A stretch of DNA of 64,000 nt from Sulfuriferula sp. (GTDB taxonomy: Bacteria > Pseudomonadota > Gammaproteobacteria > Burkholderiales > Sulfuriferulaceae), in contig JARLJL010000006.1 in NCBI GenBank assembly GCA_031291235.1, forward strand, positions 1-64,000, written 5' to 3'. Made by a program: the position numbers and the translations under genes. Positions 37,401 to 44,840 of the stretch are shown here, piece after piece. The notes beneath the pieces are model-generated. The model did no database searches, was not told the origin of the DNA, and worked only from the letters and a program-made list of their open reading frames with translations. Each line of letters starts with the position of its first letter. Within the stretch, counting starts at the first letter, position 1.

Positions 37401-40400
37401 GGCAAAATTATTATTGGCGGAGCCGCTGATTTCGCCGCCGGCACCATCACCGTTAAGCACAATACCGGCAATCTGACTGCTGGTTGCAGTCGGATTGGAT
37501 GCGGTACCCGCCGTTCCACTGCTGCCGTTGGTTGTAGTAATCGTACCGGCTGTGGTGATGCCGTTGACCGTCGCTGTTGGCTGCACCGGTTCGCACACCG
37601 AGTAGGTGCCTGCCGCCAGCGCAGAGAACAGGTAGTTACCCAGAGTATCGGTGGTCGTAGTTCCGACCAGCGTACCGCTACAGTTGGCACCGCTGCGCAA
37701 TTCGAGGCTGACCCCGGCAATGGGCGTATCCGTAGCGGACTGGTAAGTACCATTAGGCGTGACGTTATTGTCGTCAAACACCTTGCCTGACACGTACCCC
37801 AGCGTGCTGATGGTCAGTGTTGCATTGGCCGGCTGCTGGTTATTGCCCAGACTGGTTTGCAATGCACCCGCAGGTATGGTGTTGGTGTAATTGCCAGCCA
37901 CACTGCCGGTAACGTCAACACTGATCGAACAACCACCTGCGGGTATCGGCGAACCGTTGGCATAACTGACACTACCGCTGCCGGCAGCGGCAGTGACCGT
38001 GCCCGGGCAGGTAGTCGACAGGCCGTTGGGCGAGGCCACCGCAATACTGCCCGGCGCTGTCGGCAAGGTATCGGTAAACGCTGAAGTCAGCGTAATAGCA
38101 GAGGTATTGCTGTTTTGCAGGTAAATAGTCAGCGTCGATTTGCCGTTAGGTGGAATGACTGCCGGAGCAAACTGTTTCTCCACCGACGGCGGGTTGGAGA
38201 CAATCAGCTCGGCACCGGTTGGCTCGGCATTGCTGACGCCTTCATAGGTAGTGACCGCTGCAGCCGGGATAGTATTGTCGTAAGTGCCCGAAATATTGGA
38301 CAGTACATTCACCGTCACCGTACAGTAACCGTTGGCCGGAATGGTCCCGCCGGACAAACGAATACTGGTAGCGGAAGCAGCGGCAACCACCGTACCGCCG
38401 CTACAAGTCGTCGCAGCACCCGGTGTTTGCGCCACTACCAGCCCGGCAGGCAAGGTATCGGTGAAAGCGGCAGCAGTCAACGCCGACGAATTCGGATTAT
38501 CGATACGTATGGTCAGCGTCGCGGCACTACCCGGCGTACTGCTGGCCGAACCGGTAGTAAAGCCGTCCGGATTGCCGGTATCCAGCGTCTTTCCGGCAAT
38601 CGCCTTGTGTATGGTCAACGGCGATTTTGCGCGCAGGGTATCGCTGGTCGGCTGCGAATTGCTTACGGCAGTACCGCCCGAAGTGGCTGTCACGCCGCCC
38701 CCGGGAATCGTGTTCACATAATCGCCCTGGGTTGCCACCAGCACGTCGATTTCTGCGTAACAGGATGCGGATACGCCGTTCACGGCGGCTGCAATAGTGC
38801 CGCCCGATACCTGCACCTGACCGGATGTCGGTGCTGACACGCTGGCGCCGGTACAGGTAGTCACCGGATTGGCGCCGCTGGGTACCGTCACCCCGGTCGG
38901 TAATGTATCCGTCACTGCCAGATTGGACATGGGCAGATTAGTCGGATTGTAGAAGGTAATGCGCAATCGGGAACGCTGACCGGGTTGCACCACATTAGGC
39001 GTGAACTGCTTGACGACGCCGATATTGCTTTGGGTAGCCAGACTGGTGCTGGCCTGACCGCTATTGGTCAGCCCCTGATCGGTAACGATACCGCCTACCG
39101 GTATGTAATTGGTGATGCCCCCAACTGCGGTGGAAGTCACGTTAACGGTTACGGTGCACGCTGCACTGGCCGCCAGCGCGACACCGGACACACTCACCGA
39201 CGTACCGCCTGGCGTTGCTGCAACGATGCCCCCCGGGCAAGTAGTAGCCGCTGCAGGCGTAGGTGAAATCACCATGCCGTTAGCGGCAGCCGCAGCCGTG
39301 CCGTCTGTCGTGAAATAATCGGTCAAATGCAGATTGGTCACTGCAAGCGTGCCATTAGTGACCGTAATGGTGAGCTGGCTAACCTGCCCTGGAAAAGTCA
39401 GCGTGCTGGGATTGGTCGCCTTGGCCACTGACAGACTGGTCGGCGCGTTATAAGTCAGGGTGGCGGTCACCGGCAAAACATTGCGCACTCCGCCATTGGC
39501 GGTGATATTGCCGGCAGGAATGGTATTGGTCCAGTTGCTGCTGCCGGTAGCGACCACATCGAACAGAAAATCGCACGAACCGCCGCCCGCGATACTGGCG
39601 CCGCTCATGTTTGCAGTGCTTGCACCCGCTGCAGCGGTGACGGCCGTAGTGCCGGAACATGTCGTATAAGCATGCGGTGCAGGCGCCAGCACCATGCCGG
39701 CAGGCAGAGGATCGGTCACACTGACATTGGAGAGCGCGGCCGCACCGGTGTTGTTAAGCCTGACCGTGACGGTGCTGATACCGCCCGAAGACACGCTTAC
39801 CGGATTAAAGCTTTTGCTGGCCGATAGCGAAGAGGTATAAGTCAGCGTCGCCGTGCTGCTTGTCAGCGGACCTACAGCCTGGGTCGTGCCGTCAGCATAG
39901 GTTTCCGTGGCGGCAACAGTAGCCGTATTCGGATAAGTACCTGCTGGCCCGATCACGTCCACCTGCAGGAAACAGGTTCCCGCTGCACCGGTACCGTTAC
40001 TTGCCCTTGCCGGCACGGTACCGCCGTTGAAGGAAACCGAAGTCGAATCCGCTACGGCAGTAATGGTCGGCGTACCGCAAGTGCTGGCGGCATTGGCCGG
40101 ATTGGCGATACGCAACTGCCCGCCGCTGGCGTCGGTTGGCAGCGAGTCCGAAATCGAAGCGTTGGTAAGCGGATTGGCAGAGTTATTGGTAAGGGTGATT
40201 TTCAATGTGGAAATCGTCCCTTCCGCATGCGTCACCGAGGTAACGCCGTCGAACAGCTTGGTTGCCGACAACACAGTGGTATTGACCGTACCGGTTGTAG
40301 TACCCGACCCGCCGCCGTTACAGGTGCTGCCAGCGTTATAGCAAACATCTCCGGCATTGATAGTATTGGCGGTGGACGAACTATTAATGGCACTGGTAGA

Positions 40401-42239
40401 TGTCATCGCATAAAAATTGATGACGCAGGCGCTCGGATTATTCTGATCCACTCGCGCCGGCACGGTGCCGATAGTAAATACCGGGGTGGTCGCGCCGACC
40501 GCGCCAGCCACGCTCAAACCGGTACAGCCGGTACCTGACAGGGTCGGCGTATAGTCATTGCCATTGATCGTGCCGGTGAGAAAGGTCATGCCGTTGCTCA
40601 GATGATCCGTAACCGTCACATTGCTCAGCGCCGACGTCGAATAATTCTGCACCGTCACCGTATATTTCACCGGGTTGCCCGGCGCTGCCGTAGCCGGCGT
40701 TGCCGTTTTCAACACGCGCAGATCGTCGGCTACCAGTATGGAAGCGGATTTGGACTGGCTAACGATGGCGGTATTACCGACATCCACAGCACCGGCTGCT
40801 ATGGTATTGATATAAGTGATCGGAACCCCGGCTGTCTGCACGGTGCCGGTAAAATTCACGGTAACGGTACACGAGCCGCCGGCAGGAATAGTGCCGCCGG
40901 CAAGATTGACGCCGTCGCCGCCGGAAACCAGCGTAACCGTACCGCCCGAGCAGGTAGTCGATCCGCTCGTCGCCACCAGGCCGTATGCCGTACCGGTTAT
41001 GCCGTCAATCGGACTGTCGGTAAACGAATTGACAGTCAACGGGGTGGTACTGCTGTTGGACAAGGTGATAGTCAGCACATCCGACTGGCCGTCGGACAGC
41101 GATGCATGGGCAAATGCCTTGTTGACGCCCAGCGGCGAAGTCACCGTCACGTTCGCCGTGGCATTGGCAGCTGCGGGGATACCGAGATCATTGCTGAACT
41201 GAGTAGCCGCGTTGATGCTGTTGGTCTGCGCCCCAGTGGTATAGGCGCCGTTGGTCTGCGCCCCTTCCACATTCACGGTCAACGTGCAAATGCCGTTGGT
41301 GCTGCCCGATTTGGCGGGAATCGTACCGGTTGCGGTAATGGACGTGTCTCCGGCTGCTGCCGTAAAACCGGGAGCGGTGCCGCCATTGTTGCAACTGGCG
41401 GTAACGCCGGGCACGGCAGCCACTTTGATAATGGCCGAACCGCCCAGCTGCGGAAATGCATCGGTAATGCTGAAATTGGTAATCGGTGTCGGATTGGTAT
41501 TGGTAAGCGTGACGGTCAGCACTGTAGAGCTGCCGCCCAGATACAAAGTCGATGCGGCAAAGCTCTTGCTGATCGAAGGCTTTGCCAGCGCATTGACGTT
41601 GATACTCTGACTTACTGCGCCGCCGTTGGAAATCGCGCTGCCATCGTTACCGGTAACGGCCCCGCTGGCAATCGTATAAGTATATGTAGCCGTCGAGCCG
41701 GTGGAAGTGCCTGCCGTCACGGGGACGAGGATGGTACAGGCGCCATCGGTATTGTTGGCGTTGGCAGGAATAATGCCGCCGCTAAGCGCTATGGCCTGAG
41801 TACCGTTAACCGCAGTCAGCGTTTCAGTACCGGGATCGGAAGTAATGCTGGTAGCCGGATCAGTACAGCTGTAGGTGGCCGCACCGGCAATTTCCAGTCC
41901 GTTGGGCAATACGCCGGGCAGACTGTTGCTGAAAGCGACGCCATTTACCGCCGAACCGGTATTACTGTTGGAAAGGGTAATTTGCAGCCGGGTAGTCTGA
42001 CCAGGATAGATACTGGTAGGGTCACCGGTCAGCAATGTTACGGAAGCGCTCAATGCTGCCGAGGCATCTGTAGCAAACAGAAACATACTGCCGATAGCCA
42101 GTAAACCTGAAATCAGTGCCTTACCGACTGTTTTCCGCAAGCCGCGCACTAGCGACTGTTTCCCGCCTGCCTCTGAACGCAATACTGAATTTTTGGCGCA
42201 AGCCTCCCCGCAGACCGCTACCAGCGTATCCTTAGACAT
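34422..42239 (-). CDS. Giant secreted DUF11/SdrD-B-like repeat protein
   Basis: 2605 residues. After a ~35-residue extension comes a signal peptide (ALISGLLAIGSMFLFATDAS, cleavage near ASA). Residues about 62-1475 hold about ten DUF11-type repeats (TITLSN ... FTDTLP ... TTCSGG ... GGTIPA ... CTVTVNV ... NTIPAG), each with one cysteine pair. About 1480-1860 are SdrD-B-like beta domains (SGTVYLDQNNNGVQNGADTG, SGQVFLDYNNNGVVN) with Asp/Asn calcium-type loops, then a further DUF11 unit, another SdrD-B unit near 1996, a Cna-B-like unit near 2116, and a DUF11 unit near 2277. A last SdrD-B module near 2406 leads to a helical tail (about 2513-2605). There is no LPXTG or autotransporter barrel. A cell-surface structural or adhesive role is likely but unproven. 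Confidence 0.88.
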   Translation of the reverse strand: MSKDTLVAVCGEACAKNSVLRSEAGGKQSLVRGLRKTVGKALISGLLAIGSMFLFATDASAALSASVTLLTGDPTSIYPGQTTRLQITLSNSNTGSAVNGVAFSNSLPGVLPNGLEIAGAATYSCTDPATSITSDPGTETLTAVNGTQAIALSGGIIPANANNTDGACTILVPVTAGTSTGSTATYTYTIASGAVTGNDGSAISNGGAVSQSINVNALAKPSISKSFAASTLYLGGSSTVLTVTLTNTNPTPITNFSITDAFPQLGGSAIIKVAAVPGVTASCNNGGTAPGFTAAAGDTSITATGTIPAKSGSTNGICTLTVNVEGAQTNGAYTTGAQTNSINAATQFSNDLGIPAAANATANVTVTSPLGVNKAFAHASLSDGQSDVLTITLSNSSTTPLTVNSFTDSPIDGITGTAYGLVATSGSTTCSGGTVTLVSGGDGVNLAGGTIPAGGSCTVTVNFTGTVQTAGVPITYINTIAAGAVDVGNTAIVSQSKSASILVADDLRVLKTATPATAAPGNPVKYTVTVQNYSTSALSNVTVTDHLSNGMTFLTGTINGNDYTPTLSGTGCTGLSVAGAVGATTPVFTIGTVPARVDQNNPSACVINFYAMTSTSAINSSSTANTINAGDVCYNAGSTCNGGGSGTTTGTVNTTVLSATKLFDGVTSVTHAEGTISTLKITLTNNSANPLTNASISDSLPTDASGGQLRIANPANAASTCGTPTITAVADSTSVSFNGGTVPARASNGTGAAGTCFLQVDVIGPAGTYPNTATVAATETYADGTTQAVGPLTSSTATLTYTSSLSASKSFNPVSVSSGGISTVTVRLNNTGAAALSNVSVTDPLPAGMVLAPAPHAYTTCSGTTAVTAAAGASTANMSGASIAGGGSCDFLFDVVATGSSNWTNTIPAGNITANGGVRNVLPVTATLTYNAPTSLSVAKATNPSTLTFPGQVSQLTITVTNGTLAVTNLHLTDYFTTDGTAAAAANGMVISPTPAAATTCPGGIVAATPGGTSVSVSGVALAASAACTVTVNVTSTAVGGITNYIPVGGIVTDQGLTNSGQASTSLATQSNIGVVKQFTPNVVQPGQRSRLRITFYNPTNLPMSNLAVTDTLPTGVTVPSGANPVTTCTGASVSAPTSGQVQVSGGTIAAAVNGVSASCYAEIDVLVATQGDYVNTIPGGGVTATSGGTAVSNSQPTSDTLRAKSPLTIHKAIAGKTLDTGNPDGFTTGSASSTPGSAATLTIRIDNPNSSALTAAAFTDTLPAGLVVAQTPGAATTCSGGTVVAAASATSIRLSGGTIPANGYCTVTVNVLSNISGTYDNTIPAAAVTTYEGVSNAEPTGAELIVSNPPSVEKQFAPAVIPPNGKSTLTIYLQNSNTSAITLTSAFTDTLPTAPGSIAVASPNGLSTTCPGTVTAAAGSGSVSYANGSPIPAGGCSISVDVTGSVAGNYTNTIPAGALQTSLGNNQQPANATLTISTLGYVSGKVFDDNNVTPNGTYQSATDTPIAGVSLELRSGANCSGTLVGTTTTDTLGNYLFSALAAGTYSVCEPVQPTATVNGITTAGTITTTNGSSGTAGTASNPTATSSQIAGIVLNGDGAGGEISGSANNNFAEVVQSGISGTVYLDQNNNGVQNGADTGIAGVAIQLLDNTSAVIASTTTDAGGNYSFTGLNPGTYSIREPNQPSATANGITSAGTVANGGTAGTATGVTVVPSQIGSIVLPPNTSATGNNFAEIPNGRTLSGQVFLDYNNNGVVNSPTDHGIGSQTVNLTGNDINGNPVNLSVTTASDGSYSFTAVPEGSSYTVSQSSQPNGTTNGMTTAGSTGGTASNPTASTSQIAGINLAGANTVSAANNFAEIPGAASDLTITKTHSPASFGEGSSTGYYTITPSNLGLLATSGTVTVVDTMPAGITPTAASGTGWTCSISGQVVTCNTGNIIGAGATGNVIILHVAVANGLAGQVLTNTAVISGGGEPVGFDGNNTATDPTSIATTASVQGTVWRDTNHNRVLDSGEAKVSGWTVQLLLGGNLVATAITDSNGAYAMTGVAPGSGYQIRFVEPTTGTIYGVPVPNETGAAYTNGVVSSGNPAGADVTGGTLTNLTLASGTNTVQQSLPLDPSGVVYDAVTRNPVSGAVVTIGGPAGFTAADVVGGSLTQTTGSNGYYQFLLLSTAPAGTYTLTVTTYPSGYVPLPSTLIPVCSNTLTVTATPDPALVQNSNLAPAAGVGNQNPAACPVTSSALASGAGTTQYYASFNLDPALPSANVVNNHIPLDPVLGGAIVVTKTTPFVSVTKGDLVPYTITATNTLSATLTSIDVRDQIPPGFKYRSGSATLNGVHVEPTVVGRNLTWTNQSFAAAEKKTYKLVLVVGSGVSEGVYVNTAVALNSLVNTSVSNVASASVRVVPDPTFDCSDLIGKVFDDYNANGYQDQGEPGIPNVRVATVRGLLITTDAEGRFHIACADIPQADHGSNFIMKLDERTLPSGYRLTTENPRIVRTTRGKMVKLNFGATIHKVFRLELDGRAFAASADDLLPEWEARLKLLVPQLKERPSVLRLAYRLQAGEPPDQAARRMQLLENKIKALYAQEKEGVPPLLIETETVGGKGVEK

Positions 42240-42296
42240 CCCCTACTCCCTTATCATCAATCGCACCCGCAATAAATTTGCGTTTTTTTACCGTTT

Positions 42297-42323
42297 TTTA
42301 ACTGTTCGGCGCGAACAGTTAAA
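42297..42323. promoter_or_regulatory. 27-bp palindrome in the leader of the giant-protein operon
   Basis: TTTAACTGTTCG-GCG-CGAACAGTTAAA: two perfect 12-base arms with a 3-base centre, 58 bp before the ATG at 42239 and just downstream of a candidate promoter. There is no U tract on either strand, so an operator or a 5' leader hairpin is more likely than a terminator. The CTGT/ACAG half sites are nine bases apart, one more than in a standard LexA box. Confidence 0.6.
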
Positions 42324-42345
42324 CCGCGGTATTGAAAGCGAGTTG

Positions 42346-42376
42346 ATTATAAAAGAGTAGATTCGCCCTGAATCAA
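42346..42376 (-). promoter_or_regulatory. Candidate sigma-70 promoter for the giant-protein operon
   Basis: Minus strand: TTGATT (42371-42376), 19-base spacer, TATAAT (42346-42351). The -10 box is perfect; the spacer is two bases longer than optimal, so activation or weak basal use is possible. Transcription would start near 42339, putting the palindrome in the first 45 bases of the RNA. Confidence 0.5.
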
Positions 42377-42406
42377 AACGAAATGTTACATTTTGTTAAT
42401 TGTTTT

Positions 42407-42619
42407 TTAACGAATTTTTATTTCGACATCACCTACCGTCACCGTCTGACCGTTACGGATCTTGCAGGTCTTGCGCAGCTCTTCATGTCCGTCCACCTGC
42501 ACCAGCCCTTCCGCCACCAGATGCTTGCCGGCACCGCCGCTATCGACCACGCCGGCCAATTTCAGCAACTGGTTAAGCTCGATAAATTCCCGTTCCAAAA
42601 CAAAATCCACGTGTTGCAT
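42407..42619 (-). CDS. S4-domain RNA-binding protein (YbcJ type)
   Basis: 70 residues, a lone S4 fold: EFIELNQLLKLAGVVDSGGA, GKHLVAEGLVQVDGHEELRK, then TCKIRNGQTVTVGDVEI. The size and motifs match the YbcJ/RlbA family of small RNA-binding proteins, whose cellular target is not well defined. AAGGA precedes ATG 42619. It is the last gene after relA, 29 bp away, probably in the uvrB-comEC-relA unit. Confidence 0.9.
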   Translation of the reverse strand: MQHVDFVLEREFIELNQLLKLAGVVDSGGAGKHLVAEGLVQVDGHEELRKTCKIRNGQTVTVGDVEIKIR

Positions 42620-42648
42620 GTAATATTCCTTGTATAAATTGACGCAGC

Positions 42649-44829
42649 CTACGACCGGTTGATCCGAGTCGCATGAACGACGTTGGACAGCGCCTGTATA
42701 CGTGCCAAAGCCCGATTAAGCTGTTTCACACTGGTAAAATTGACCTGGAAATGCATCGTCGCCATGCCCTCTACGGTATCGGTATTCACCCGCACCACCG
42801 GCATATGTTCCTTGACCAGAATATCCGAGATATCGCGCAGCAAACCATGACGATCAAAAGCCTCCACCGCGATTTCGCAACCGAAATGTTCGCCTTCCTC
42901 GCCCCAGCTTGCCGACAGCAGACGCGCTTCGCGCTCGCCGGTCACACGCAACACGTTAGGACAGTCGCGACGGTGTATAGTCACGCCGCGACCCTGCGTG
43001 GCATAGCCGACTATCGGAGCCGGCGGCGCAGGCTGACAGCAACGCGCCAACGTCACCGGCAAATTGCCGACACCCTCGATCAGTATCTCGCTGCCGTCCG
43101 CTTTTGCAGCCGACCGCACATTGCGCTTGACCGGTTCCACCACAGGTACCGGGGCGAGTTGTGCCTGTATGGCATCCGCCAGTTGATGCGCCGTAATATC
43201 GCCGCGTCCGATTGCGGCCATGAACTCGTCGCCCTTGGGCTCGCCCAGTTTGGCTGCCAGCTTTTCCAGATTGACGTCGGAAACACCTAACCGACGCACT
43301 TCGCGATCCAGAATATCGCGGCCCTGGGCAATATTTTCCTCGAAATACTGATAGCGGAACCAGTGCCGCACCTTGGCGCGCGCCCGCGGCGTAACCAGAT
43401 AGCCCAGCGCCGGATTCAGCCAGTCACGACTGGGCGTACCCTGCTTGACTGTCAGTATCTCGACGCGCTGACCGTTCTTCAGCGGCGTATTCAGCGGCAC
43501 GATGACACCGTCCACCTTGGCGCCACGGCAGCGATGCCCCAGATCGGAATGCACATGGTAGGCAAAATCCACCGGACTTGCGCCGGCAGCCAGATCGATC
43601 ACCCGCCCTTGCGGGGTCAGTACGTAAATACGGTCCTGGAACAGCTCGTTCTTGAACAGCTCGGCGAGTTCGCGGCCGTCGGCCACTTCGTCCTTCCACT
43701 GCAATATCTGCCGCAACCAGGCAATCTTGTCCTCGGCGCCGGTGGCCTTGGTCGCACCTTCCTTGTAGCGCCAGTGCGCCGCCACGCCCAGCTCGGCATG
43801 ACGGTGCATGTCGAAGGTACGAATCTGCACTTCCAATGCCTTGTTTTCCGGGCCGATGACGCCCGTATGCAGCGAACGGTAATCGTTGCTCTTGGGGTTG
43901 GCAATATAATCGTCGAATTCGCCCGAAATCGGCTGCCACAGATGATGTATCAGGCCCAGCGCGGTATAGCAGTCCTTCAACTCCGGCACCAGGATGCGCA
44001 CCGCGCGTATATCATATAGCTGCTCGAACGCCAGCCGCTTGCGATTCATCTTGTTGATGATGCTGACAATATGTTTGGGGCGGCCGGTAACTTCAGCGGC
44101 GATGCCCGCCGCCGTCAGCTCCTTTTGCAGGACATCCACTACATCGGCAATATAGCGTTCGCGGTCCAGCCGCTTTTCGTCCAATAGTCGGGCAATGCGC
44201 TTGTAATTGTCTGGCTCCAGTATGCGGTAGGATAAATCCTCCATTTCCCACTTGATTTGCCATACTCCCAGACGATTCGCCAGCGGCGCAAACAGTTCGC
44301 GCACTTCCCGCGCCACCTGATGCCGTGCCGCTTCATCCCCGCCTTGCGTCAGCACGCGCAGGGTGTAGGCGCGCTCCGCCAATTTGATCAACACCACACG
44401 CACGTCCTCAACCATGGCCAGCAGCATTTGCCGCAAGCCCTCCACCTGATTGTGACCGTCGCGCCGCACGCTTTCTTCGCCGGCGATAAGCTGCCCCACC
44501 GCATCCATCTTCGCCACGCCGCGCGCCAGCGTCAACACCGCTGACGCAATCGGCGGAGGCACGTCAAGCGGTGCGCCGGACAGCAGTGCCGCAGCCACGC
44601 TTTCGGCGTCCAGATGCAGCTCCGCCACTTGCAATGCGGTGCCCAATGCATGCTGCCAGCGCGCTGTGCCGCTTGCCGTAGCGGCATCCGGCAAAGCCGT
44701 CACCCACTGCGCCGCTTCGGCTATCAGCGCCGCACCGGCAGCGTCGGCCTCTGCCGTCAGACGCGGCAGCGCAGCGGCCAAATCCGGCAATGCGGCGTCG
44801 TTTGCTACTGTAGTATGAGTTGTAACCAT
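42649..44829 (-). CDS. relA: (p)ppGpp synthetase RelA
   Basis: 726 residues from ATG 44829 (a TTG-started extension to 44856 is possible). The N-terminal HD region is degenerate: the hydrolase HD motif is replaced by AALLSGAPLDVPPPIASAVL. The synthetase domain is intact with GRPKHIVSIINKMNRKRLAF and the EFDDYIANPK acidic motif typical of synthetase-only RelA, followed by AELGVAAHWRYKEG, a TGS domain (VYVLTPQGRVIDLAAGASPV in near form), and a C-terminal ACT domain. It makes the stringent alarmone at starved ribosomes. Confidence 0.95.
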   Translation of the reverse strand: MVTTHTTVANDAALPDLAAALPRLTAEADAAGAALIAEAAQWVTALPDAATASGTARWQHALGTALQVAELHLDAESVAAALLSGAPLDVPPPIASAVLTLARGVAKMDAVGQLIAGEESVRRDGHNQVEGLRQMLLAMVEDVRVVLIKLAERAYTLRVLTQGGDEAARHQVAREVRELFAPLANRLGVWQIKWEMEDLSYRILEPDNYKRIARLLDEKRLDRERYIADVVDVLQKELTAAGIAAEVTGRPKHIVSIINKMNRKRLAFEQLYDIRAVRILVPELKDCYTALGLIHHLWQPISGEFDDYIANPKSNDYRSLHTGVIGPENKALEVQIRTFDMHRHAELGVAAHWRYKEGATKATGAEDKIAWLRQILQWKDEVADGRELAELFKNELFQDRIYVLTPQGRVIDLAAGASPVDFAYHVHSDLGHRCRGAKVDGVIVPLNTPLKNGQRVEILTVKQGTPSRDWLNPALGYLVTPRARAKVRHWFRYQYFEENIAQGRDILDREVRRLGVSDVNLEKLAAKLGEPKGDEFMAAIGRGDITAHQLADAIQAQLAPVPVVEPVKRNVRSAAKADGSEILIEGVGNLPVTLARCCQPAPPAPIVGYATQGRGVTIHRRDCPNVLRVTGEREARLLSASWGEEGEHFGCEIAVEAFDRHGLLRDISDILVKEHMPVVRVNTDTVEGMATMHFQVNFTSVKQLNRALARIQALSNVVHATRINRS

Positions 44830-44840
44830 ATTTGTCCGTA

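Noticed and set aside
40602-42104. A 500-codon plus-strand open frame, with a second of 464 codons at 35904-37298
   Set aside because: Both are antisense to the repetitive giant gene; repeats and biased codons keep the opposite strand open. No domain or ribosome site supports them.
34422-42239. Repeats in the giant gene considered as a CRISPR or other DNA repeat array
   Set aside because: The units are long, diverged at DNA level and in frame with a protein repeat. There are no regular spacers.
42302-42318. LexA (SOS) box in the palindrome before the giant gene
   Set aside because: CTGT and ACAG are nine bases apart instead of the usual eight, and the symmetric arms extend well beyond a LexA site.
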